DNA of 64,000 nucleotides from Strongylocentrotus purpuratus (Eukaryota; Echinodermata; Echinoidea; Camarodonta; Strongylocentrotidae), in assembly GCF_000002235.5 (NCBI RefSeq), contig NW_022145615.1, forward strand, positions 12,565,891 to 12,629,890. The letters run 5' to 3'. The stretch's first letter is position 1. Each line of letters starts with the position of its first letter. Under the pieces are notes generated by a model. The model saw nothing but the letters and a program-made list of their open reading frames with translations. It had not been told where the DNA came from and searched no databases. The position numbers were made by a program, and so were the translations under genes. Of the stretch, positions 34,101 to 46,200 are shown one piece after another.

Positions 34101-37100
34101 CAGACCGACAACAGACCGACAACAGACCGACAACAGACCGACAGCAGACCGACAGCAGACCAACAGCAGACCAACATCAGACAGACAACAGACCGACAAC
34201 AGACCAACAGCAGACCAACATCAGACAGACAACAGACCGACAACAGACTGACAGCAGACCGACAACAGACCGCCAGCAGACAGACAACAGACCGACAGCA
34301 GACCGACAGCAGACGACAGACTGCAGGAAAACAGACCGACAACTGACCGACAACAGACCAACAGCAGGCCGACAACAGACCGACAACAGTCCGACAACAA
34401 ACCGACTGACTTTTAGCCATTCGGGGTAATGCAATTGTTTGAGCGGTCTTTCGACGGTCTATTGTTGGTCTGCTGTCGGTTTTTTGTTGGTCTGTTGCCG
34501 GTCTGTTGTCGGTCTGTTGTCGGTCTGCTGTTGGTCTGTTGTCGGTCTGTTGTCGGTCTGTTGTCGGTCTGTTGCCGGTCTGTTGTTGGTCTGTTGCCGA
34601 TCTGTTGTTGGTCTGTTGCCGGTCTGTTGTCGGTCTGGTGTCGGTCTCGTTGGTGCGACTGAGGTATAACTGGACTTTATTTGTGGACAATCGATGAAAA
34701 TGGATGCTTTGTATGGGCAGCAACAGCATATGAGCGAAGGCAAGGACATGTCTGTGATACAAGAAAGCATCATAAGCAATTATTGTATTGACATCATTAA
34801 TAACAAGGGGCTCTAAAGCTAATAATGATGTAATAATACGTTCAGTCTCATTATTAACAGTTTTTGAGATTTTATGTTGAATATCCCAGTGGTTTTCCTA
34901 GAATTGTAATGATTCTCTCTTCGAGTTTCTGCAATAAGTTCTTGCTCGGAGCAAGGTAGTTCATTTTCTCGCCGTTTCAAAAGTGGGTTTTTCTTTGCCG
35001 TTGTTTTGTATTGCATGCTTGGCGGTCTATACGTCTCCTCTTTGGCGGGGTAATTAATCATTTTCCTACCTTTTTTTACCCTGGAATATTTCGTATGACA
35101 AGTCTCAAACCTATCTTGCCCTACAGCGATTTGTGCCGTGGACCTTGGGCCAGAATACCCTCGTGCTAAACAAGTTATCCAATCATGTACCTCTACAACG
35201 ACCCGTAATAACATGACCACGGGGTACAAAAGTGAATTAAGGGACGGTGAGTCTAATCACAGAGTAGTGGTCAGTATAATTCACTAATTAATTCTTTTCT
35301 GGCTCATCTTAATCCATGGAATTTCTCCGAAGACTAAACAATTGGATAGTTGGTGGGTTTTTTTCCCCTTCTTTTATCGGTCTGTTTGGTAGTATTACTG
35401 AAGAATTGTATGGGATAGACCTGTCTGCTAATGTATTTCAATGTATGCACGTTTCTTTCCAGAACTGGTTACCAACTACTTAATTAAAATGTGTTTGTTT
35501 GCTTTACCTGGCGGCCAATAAGGCATATGCCTGTAAGAACGCAACCAGTAGACCGACGGCCTCATGACCTATCCGAGGGACTTGGTAATGAGGATTTAAT
35601 GCCTCACCTACTGGCACTTGCGCATCGACTTGGTTTCGAACCCGGGACCTCCCGCTAACGTTACCAGTGCTGAACCACTGAGCCTTCGCGCCTCTTAATG
35701 CTACGTAAAATGGCATCTCTACGGAAGAAATTCACTATGCAAACATTAGTGGATTCGAACCCACGGTATCTGCCTAATGAACCAAAGATCGAGGATTTAA
35801 ATTCAACCCATGCAGGCAGATGACTGAAGCCTGCATTGAGTGTTAAAGTGCCCCTCCCCTTTCATAGACGCAGGCTATGACTTGTTCTGTGGAAAACACG
35901 ACGCCCCTCAAATAGGACATTAACTTGATCACCCTGTGTAGAGGGCGGGGGGGGGGGTGATAAACCACTGCAATCTATTCCTGTAAGAGTAGTGGAAAAC
36001 CCTGGTGTAGTAGTTCACCTGCACACCCTCAGTAAGTTATACCGGGAGATGAGACCAGAGGGTTACAGTGATTCAGTTCGCTTTCCCCTCCCAGGAGGAA
36101 CAATCGACCCCCCCCCCCCTCAATGCAAGCCTCTGTTCTCTCTTATGAGTTATCAAGGGATAATTTTCAAGAAGTATGCATAAACAAGGTCTGTTCAATG
36201 AATACTCACCATTTGTCACGTGACCTTCCGAGGAGGAGCAATTTCTAGGCCGCATGTCGTCAGCTTTCCCGCCTTCCATCTCTGCCATTCCTCCGCTGAT
36301 ATCTGCATTCTATAAGACAAGACAACAATACATCATTGAACAAGATGAGCACTATAACTCATGCATTTAGTCACATTAATGAGGACGCATTTTGGTAAAG
36401 GCGATTTATAACTTTGAACATAGTGATACACATGTTCATAATTTTTTCATTTTTTCTCCATTTTTTTTCTTCATTTTTCATTTTTCATTTTTCATTTTTT
36501 CATTTGTTTTCCTTTTTTTTTTTTGGGGGGGGGGGGGTGGGGGAAGCAGTCAATTACTTCTTATATCACACCACGTGTCGATTCTAGGACAGCTACCACA
36601 GGACCGCCCTACCCGTGTTCACTACCCCTCCGAAAAGTACCCCTTGCACCACTTTATTTTATTATTATTTATATTGTTTTCCGGAGATACTTTTGGGATG
36701 AAAGTCCTGGGACAATCATCCCGAAACTATCATCCCGATGAAGTTGCTCCAGGGAATCGTTGTCCGGGAATAATTATCCGGGGGAAATTGTCCGGGTTGG
36801 TATTCCGTCTGTCTGTCTGTTTGTTCGTCCGTCCATCTATCTGTCTGCATGTATGTCGATCTGTCTGTCTCTCTATGTCTGTCTGGGTTTTTTTCTGTGG
36901 AGGTCATGTTAAGTGAATCTCAGGCGTGACAGCCAGGTATAATTAGGTTTAGGAAATGGTGCATTCTCATAACCAATTAATTGAGTTACATTTACCAGGC
37001 TCCTAAATTCAAAGAAATAATTTCGCGTGTGCGCCCATGTATGACAACCATTCTGCACTAGTAACTAGATTCGGAGAACGAGTTAAGATCTTAAAAGATA

Positions 37101-37159
37101 TATTAAAATAAATCGATTGATTGATTGAATGGAGATGACAGAGGCTTTAGAATTAACAC

Positions 37160-37208
<49 letters not shown>

Positions 37209-40200
37209 TGTGTGTGTGTGTGTGTGTGCGTGTGTGTGTGTGTGTGTTCTTGAAGCTACCCTATTCAATTAACTCAATGAAAAGTGAGTAAAATAACATG
37301 AAGAGTAGGACATTAACAATTAAAACTTCAATTTTGGCGGAATTTTTATGGCATTTTTTCAAGTGTCAATTGTATTGCACGAGTTACCAAAATGAATGAA
37401 GTATGTATTAAACGATGACAAATTTTGTTGACCAATTTTATTTCATTTATATATATTTTTTGGGGGGAGGGAGGGGGGAATCATGATGATTATCACTAAA
37501 TTATTTTAAACGTTTATATCATGGATTGATTAATGATACATGCATTATGATCACCACATAACCCTTACCAGCTACGACCACATACCATCTCTCCTTCTAT
37601 CTCTCTCTCTCTCTTCCTCTCATAAGCATACTATTTGCATGAAGTATACTACATGTATTGGTATTTTTTAATGTCAAAATAAGATTTTCGTTTTCACGAA
37701 GTGATAGAGCTTATTTTTGCTCCTTTGCTTTCTATTAATGCTCCCTCACTCAGATCTAAGAAATTATAATTTTATATTCGGACAAGTCAGTGACATGTCA
37801 TTTTGTATACGCCTGTTGATGTCTCTGAACAACATCACACCTAAAAAAAAGACCTTAACGTGTTTTTAAGGGCGGTTGTGCTAGTCATATACTTGAAGCA
37901 TACGAAAACGCAACAGGCCGTTTAGACACCAAAACCGTCATTTTAATCAACTTAAAGTGCTCTCCGTCATTTACAGAACACGACGCTAAATTTGTCAATA
38001 TTTAGTCGGATGGTGTTTCCGCGAGAGTAAGAGATAACTAACGTTGCCGAGTATGGTTGGCCAGGTCGGCCACCGCTGCTCGACCGCACATACGCCCCCG
38101 AGGTTCCGGCCGAGTAAACCCTTCACACTCGGCTAAATTTACATTAATCTATCGTCCACCATCGTTCAAGAAAGATTCACCAAAAAAACACCGAAAGCAA
38201 GTCGCCCTTTGATTAATTTTCCGCCTCACTTCATTTTCATCTCAAAAAAAGCTTTTTAATACCATGCATCGCGAGTAAGATTCAGGTAATAAGGAACCAA
38301 TTCTCTTGTCCCCATTCCATACTCTATTTTCAATTCTTTGCGGATTATAATTATTATCTATGGGCAATGAGGTTTGACCTGAATGGTATTTTATACATCA
38401 CTAGTTTTCATTCCATTTTCAGAAGCCCGTGTAAGATTGGATCCGACCTCGTCAGTTAATACTGATACCATGACTACACACGGTTATAATTATATTGAGT
38501 AGTCGGATTAAAAAGGAATACCTTTCCAGTTCATTTTTTCTGAGGGGGATGAGAGGGGGGGGGCTATTAGAAATGACAGATCCAATTACAACTGATCTTT
38601 TGATCATTCATGTTAATTCATGATTCGATCGTACCATCACAATGTTATCTGCAACTATACTTGTAATCTCCTGTCGCTGGTATATCTGTGGTAAATATGA
38701 ATACCCAGTGTTTGATCGGTTTAGTGATAGAAAGATTTGAGCAGGTCTAGCGGTAAACGTTCACTTGGTCTGCTCTCTGTCTTCGCCTGCAAACTGGCTA
38801 TAAGGCGGCCGGACACCGGTTCAAAACTGAGTCACGTCTTTCTGATGGTGACGTTAAAAAAACCCAAGACGTAAATAATAGGGACTTTTAGATTCGCACG
38901 AAGACAATGGGGATTGCTACGATCGACGTCCTGTTAATGCACTGCCTTGAATGGACGTCACACGTACAGGCCACGCAAATCTAAAAGTCCCTAATCATAT
39001 CCGATTGATACAGGTCTGTAAAAATCCATGCAATTACACATCTTGTACGTCTAATATTAACTGAGAAATTATGGCAATCTAATTTCATTATCTCTCAACA
39101 TATTCAGTGATACCCTTCAATACTACAACTCATTACGTAACAATTTAACAAAATCATCATGATCATTTTAATTTATTCATCAGTGGAGGATAGTGGGCCA
39201 TTCACTCGACCCTCAATGCTATAGGTTTGAGGGTTCGAATCCCAACCCGGCACCAACGTCCTTTGGCAAGATACTAATCCACATTTACCATTCTCCATCC
39301 AGTTGTAAAAGGATACCTGGCGATTGCTGGGGCGGTAATAATAATAATAATGACAGGGCCGTCAGGAAGAACGGGACTAACGCTGATGAGGATTCTCTAG
39401 ATAAAAATAATTATTGTTAAATACTATAATAGTCCCTCCGTAACTAACCAATCGGTCTCTTCTTAGAAATGAACTGATCGAGTTTAATAATGTCGTTTCT
39501 AGAGCAAATCGAATTGATAGGTTTGTTTATGGACATAAATACCTGGAAATGGCCAGCATTAAATAGGTTTATATCCAGGCAATATAATATTTTTGATGAA
39601 GACGGAAGGAGGCGGACATACAGGCTTACACTGAAGATGCGATAAAGCATTAGCGCGTATAGGGGATGGAGTGGTCACAATATGCCCGTGCCCAATTTTG
39701 GAACCCTCAATTTTGATATGCTTACCATTTTGATATACAGTCAAACCTGCTTTAGTGACCACCTGTCTACAACAACCACATTCTTTGTTTCCCTTGAAAA
39801 TGGTTTATCATTGAAACATGTACTAAAGGAATCTGTCTACAAAGACCACTTTTGTGTTTCCCTTGGGCGGTCGCTGTAGACAGGTTTGACTGTACTTACT
39901 TACAATGTTGATATACTTACATTATTACACAACAAAAAAGCCCACTTGATTTTGTCATTTTTGGGGTTACATTGTGCCCCCGTGCACTATACCAAATTCT
40001 GGATCCTTCCCTGATAAAATGCATCATTCGTTATAAAATGGTCTATTTGGAAAACAAATCGGCCGCCCCTCTCTAATTTGGAATAAAAAGTGCATAGCCT
40101 TTACCCTTTCAAAGATCACAAACTTTTAAGCTCTAAAGATTTCGTGCCCTTCTTGCAATACCGCACGATCCGCCTCTGAATTGCGATATTTATCAATAAA

Positions 40201-43200
40201 CAGTGCCTTTTTAACAGAGTGCCTGTGAACATCGAAACATAATCATTTTAAGTGAACTTTATCTCATAATATCTTTGACTATTCGTTTCATATTATTCTA
40301 CCATCTAAATCACATTATTTTGATCTCAAACTCCACAAGTTGTATACGATGATACGGGCTGTGAACGCCGGTGTCATCCTCGCTGAGCAAACATGAAGAT
40401 GAGGATTGTCACATACGGATCGCGTAGTCGCTCTTCTGTGACGGAACTTTAATAAACTTGATTAATCCATTCCTCTCTCCCCCCGAAAAAAAAAATCGTC
40501 GTATATTGACACGTCGTAGGTAATCAGTTTGATTAACGCTGCACCCAGAGGCACACACAATGCCCTGCAATACCCCCACGTCTCTACGCATGCCATTGCC
40601 GCGATTCCTGGCCTACGAGCGGCGGCGGCGGCTGATGAACGCTACCCGCTGGTTTACATAATGGTTTCGCGTGAGCTCTGAGAGAGAGAGAGAGCGTGTT
40701 ATATTAATAGCATGGAATCATAATTATGCACAAAAGAAGCAGGATTCATAACGGAAAATTAAACACTTTACCGAGAAAAGAGAATGCTCGCCCATGATTG
40801 CGATTCAGTCATGCTTACAGTGCATTATTTTGTAGAAATGTTGCTTTATAGGCATAATTAACTTACATCGTAAACCAGATTGTGTGTTACATGCTGCTTC
40901 AATTAATTTCAATTCAAAATGACATTAATTCCTCTCCTCTCCCCCACCCACCACCCAACATACAAATAGTCACGCATGTAAGCTTACATAAACTGAACAT
41001 TTTCCATCAATATGACTGTGCCTGAATAAAACAAAGAGTTCATATAAAGCTTGAAACAAATGAGCTCTAAAATTGGAATGTCGCAAATGAAGACAGACAG
41101 TAATGATAATAAATATGATCTGATATAATCTAAATTCATACAAATACAATATTATGAAGCTTGATTTTGGTCAGAAACAAGAATATCATTAATATTTAAG
41201 TTAGAGATCAAGTTTGATAATGATTTTTTAATGAACAAATTAAATCGTCATTAATAAAAAATTAAAAAAATGTTTTGCAGCCATCGGATGAATTGTAAAT
41301 GTTTAGGTCTATATTACACAGAAATACATGCATCACATTGCATCTCATGTTGTTCGTAGCCAGAAGGGCGTTAACTCAATAGGACATATCGTTACATACA
41401 GAGTTAACGCCCTTCTGGCTCGAAACAGACCTTATTGTATGCACAATTCTTCATATTTTGTCTGGTAAGATAATTATGAGGGATAATTTGTCCTTTAGAA
41501 AGAAAGGGCTTAATAAGGTATAATAAATTGATGGCCTTCATTTTTTCCAGGTCATGATATAATGTATTTTCTTTCGCCTCTCACTTAATAAACGAAGAAA
41601 ATAAGTTCGAAATACAAATACGGTTGAATCATAACTCCTAATTAAGTCTGAATATGATTGTATTTACAGATTTCCATTTCATCTCGGTATATCTCATTCC
41701 TACGTTCTCGACAATTCCCAGCCGACAACAAGCCTACTCGCTACCCGTCGCCGGACTGTCGTAAACGCCCCTGCAATTACAGTTGAATAACAGTTATCGT
41801 TCAAATTGTTATCTTTAATTCGCAATCTTCCGAGTTCCTTGGTCCACTGGGGGTACAATTCGCTTGAAGCTATTCGGTGATATATCGTTCAATTATTATC
41901 AAACTCGTTTTAGAGGCGAATTAGCAAGCTCGAATAGAGGGCAATGAAATTGGATTAACAAATATGCCTGGACACTGTTGCATTTACTGTGACATTTATA
42001 ACGATAGCACGATTTTTGTATACTTCATCATTTTGGGGCTGTTTTTAACTCCTTTTTTTTTTTTTAGCGATATTGAATGCCACTTTTTATTGGTTTGATG
42101 GTTTGTTTAACCTGACTGCTAAGAAAGCATGTGTATATGCTTGTATAAAGCAACCAGGGGACCGACGGCTTTAAGTCCTCTCCAAGGTACTTGGTGATGA
42201 GGATTAATGCCTTACCAAGGGGCACCATCATTATAGTGCATCGACTTGGTTTCGAACCTGGGACCCCCCGGTTTCGAGTCCACTGCTCTTCCACTGAGCC
42301 ATCGCGTCTCCGTATTGCGTTTATTGTGAAAATTATTCTTTAAATGTTATCAATCAACACATACGTTTGATGAAAATATCAATATTAAATATTATTATTA
42401 TTAATATTTGGTTAAATGTTTGGCCATTCGAATAATCTATTTTACTGGCCTTTCATTCAAATCGTTCAAATTTTAATACGTTAAACACGCAAAGCACAGA
42501 AGGTCAATCATTCTTGAAATTCAATCTTTATAGTTTAAATGGCCGCAGTACAATAAATGTTTTGTCCGTTTCTGTATTTGAGATAAAAGTGTATTACCAT
42601 CTACTAAAGATTTGAATTCTTGCTTGCAAGGTGATGATTTTTATTTCTATTTATCTGATCATTTATTTATGTATATACATTTTTTGTCTCGTTTAGTTGA
42701 CCAAGTAATAGATGAGAATGATACAAAAGGCGACTTGCTTTAAAAAAAACACATCTATAACTAATATAATTACCTTACTGACAAACATTTAATAGTTTAA
42801 ATGTTTATAATAACATTTTGCTCTTAAAGGGGGGGGGGGTCGTCTCTCTTTCATTAGTAACCGACAGTCTGTCTTGTTTAGGTTAGACATATAGGCCCGA
42901 ATTCACAAAGGAAGGTTTGAGCTCAAACCTCCTTTTGTTTCGCCAAACCTCCTTTTGTTCTTTACAAACCAGGTTTGTAAAAAACGCATAACGCGTCATT
43001 TGACGTACGAAAACCAAGGTTTGTCGACAAACCTCCTTTGTGAATTCGGGCCGATGTGTACATCAGCATCATGCATGATGTGTCATTAAGTTGATATTAT
43101 ATTATGTTTCATTTGAAATGCAAATTATCGATAAAGTACGAAATACTTATAGAAATGATATTAATAATGATAAAAGTGCTTATGGTAATAATAAAATAAT

Positions 43201-46200
43201 AATTAATGATATCAACAAAAATATTAACATCGAGAAAAAAAATTATATTTGCAGGAAGGGTATTAATCAACATCACCTTGATGTGTGGTATAGATTGATT
43301 TATTGAAAATGACAGAAACATGATTAAATTCATTAATTGGAATTGTCTATCATTATGAAACGGTCATGTGATTACTAAAATATTAAACATTTTATGTGAT
43401 GGTAGTGTATAAAGCATATTCATCGATAACATTACGAGAACAAGCATTCAACTATGGCATGATGCCAGAGTTACGCGAGCAAGCTGTCGTCAGAAAACGC
43501 CCGAAAGCGTAAAGAAAGAAAGAAAAAAAAATCTCTCATCAATTATTATGTTTTGTGCGCCCGGGCATCCATTTTTGATTAAGAATCTATTCCCGTATAT
43601 CATTATTTCATCATCAGTGATTCCTTGTTTGCTATGGCAGTCAATCTGAGGGGAGGTAATCACCGGTATATCTTGAGGGGTTTTGTTTGTACGCATGGCA
43701 GCTGACGTTATACTGCCAGTCATACCGGCGGGAAAGTTACCCGGGAATAGAGCTGGTTTACACTATATGGGGTGGAAAGGGGCAACCCTCCCTCTCCCCC
43801 ACACACACATTATCGAAGTACTAACTGTACCCCCTGAGACATGAGTGGTACTAATATTCATCGAATTAATTCTGAGATGATTTTTTTTTTTAAAGAAATA
43901 TTTTTAGTTTGATTAAACAAAGGTTAAAGTAAATAAGACACAACTTGATGATAATCATGAATAAGAAGGAGCCATTATTAAAGTCTGTGCATATTAACAG
44001 ATTTGAATATTTCCAGAGATGAAACGCAAGAAAGGAGATGTAATCAAGGACATTAAAGCAATGGCAAGTTTTAAATTATATTTTAATCCTTCCTTACAGT
44101 GTTATTCCATCAATATCTAAAAGCAATTAGGTGAAACTATTATTAGGCCTCGAGAACAAAATAACCGTTTACGTATACTTCAAGTATGTATGCTTCGAAA
44201 TCAATGTTGTTGAGATTTTATAGATTTACGTGGGAGGGGGGCGTCGACGCATTGTTTCGGTGTACGTTTGATGGGAGAATCCCGGCGTTTTTAATCACCC
44301 TCAACCCGATGTTTTCTTGCTTTTGATTTCTATTGATGGTGTTTCATTAACGTAATTTGAAAAGAAAGACACGTTATTTATCAGAAGATGAAAAATGAAA
44401 GTACGAGGAAGAACAATAGATATTTGCTGTAATCCTATTTTACACCTCCCCCCCCCCCCCCCCTGTAAAGCCAACAGTGCTGGGGGCAAATTCGAACTTT
44501 CTTTCTAATTAGGTGGAATTAAATAACCCAGGTTTGTTCACTGAGTATTCAGAGTTAACGTGATTTGAAAAGAAAGACATGTTATATATTAGAAGATGAA
44601 CAATAAAAGTACGAGGAGAACAATAGTTATTTGCTGTAATCCTATTTTACATCCCCTGTAAAGCCAACGGTGCTGGGGGCAAATTCGAACTTTCCTTCTA
44701 ATTAGGTGGAATTAAATAACCCAGGTTTTTTCACTGATTATGCAGAGTTAGAGATACATGTATGCTCAGGAAAAAAAGATTCATGAATATTTTAGTGTTC
44801 GTTTGTATCTAGAACTACAAGAACTGAGTATTTTTCGTGACCTAGATTTACACCTTTTTTCTTCTTCCAATTTGTCGTCTGATGGGAAGTTCTTCTATCT
44901 TTACCCTATTCATTAAGTCATTTCTCGATGTCAGTACAATACAATCCGTGAATATCTTTCCACTATTTATTTTTAGGAATATAATAATAATTGTTTTTTT
45001 ACCCAGGGAAGCCTCACTAATGTTGGTGTTCCTGAGGGCGCTGCAATTGTTATTCTCCCAGCAATTTCCAGGTACCCATTTACACCAGCGCCCAGAGTGG
45101 TACATTGTAAATGTGGACTAATGTCTTGCCAAATGACATTAGTGCCGTGCTGAGATTCGAACCCTCAACCCTTGTATTAAGAGTCAAGTGACTAAACCAC
45201 TATGCCACGACACCTGCATGGGCAAGGGTTATAACAAAAATGCTTACTTGAAATCCTCCATTTCCTTAGGATGATATTTTGCTTAATTCAAACATTTTAT
45301 TCCATTACTATACTTCAAACTCATGTACAGTAATTCACGATCCATTTAGGAGATCGTATACCTCATATAGGTGAAGAACAACGAAAAATCCAGTCCAGCA
45401 AAATTCAAGCGCTTATGGAAATTTTTTGTTATTAAGCGCTTTAGAAATATTTGTTTATTGTTATTATTGTGATGGGGTATGCAGGGACGTAGCCAGAATT
45501 TGATGTTGGGGGGGGGGGGGGGGACACATAAATGTAATCCATCGACGTCCTGAGGAGGGGTCTAAAAAAGTTTAACCGATCTTGAACATGTTTGGGGGCA
45601 CGTGCCCCCCCCCCCCCACCCCCCGTGGCTACGTGCTTGGAGGTATGAATGATTGAGAACACAAAGCCGAATCGTCGTATATTAGCCTTTGTTTTCTCGA
45701 TGCCTTTGGAAGTCTTCTAAAATATATAAACAGTGAAATTCAAGTAAATGATCTCTTACAAGATGTTTCTATTCTATAGATTAACAGGGTAACTTTGTAT
45801 CTCGTTTGGCTTTTCTACGTGATCATTAACACTTGGTACAACTGAAGGTCTGTAAGTAGTGCTTACCTCAAGTTTCGAATCCGGTGACTCACAAGATGTA
45901 CTGGCCTCTGCATCCTGGATGACAGAAGAATGATCCGTCTTTCCTTCTCCCACTTCTCCATTCTTTGATTTGCGTTCGCACTCTTTCCTTGCTACTCGAA
46001 AGAGAAGATCATCCAGTCTTTTCTCTCTCTGCTGTCTCCAAAGAAAAGCGTTCCCCTCCCTTGCTTCGCGACCCCAAGGCTTGTCGTCAAGGAAATACCT
46101 GGCGAAGTCGGCGGGTCTTGTTGAACAGCCACCTGATGCGGAGTGATCTCGGGTAGGAAAGGATTCCTTCAAGCGAAAGATATCCGCTGGACTTTGGTCG

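Noticed and set aside
33609-34762. Open frames up to 342 codons on both strands, Cys/Val/Leu- or Arg/Thr/Asp-rich
   Set aside because: They are translations of the 11-base minisatellite of the foldback element. Any frame stays open because the unit lacks stops; no domain is present.
34819-35229. 136-codon - strand open frame as a host exon
   Set aside because: No family resemblance, and no phase-compatible splice sites were found to link it to SKOR.
35600-35700. Possible tRNA gene (TTCGAAACC-type T-loop, A-box-like head)
   Set aside because: The sequence continues into a SINE body shared with 42093-42308, and no complete cloverleaf with a paired acceptor stem was seen. The same applies to the heads at 12391, 50318, 51395 and 59548.
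40409-40591. Possible extra SKOR exon in the CpG-rich island
   Set aside because: The exons on either side already join in phase, and the frame shows no convincing acceptor and donor pair.
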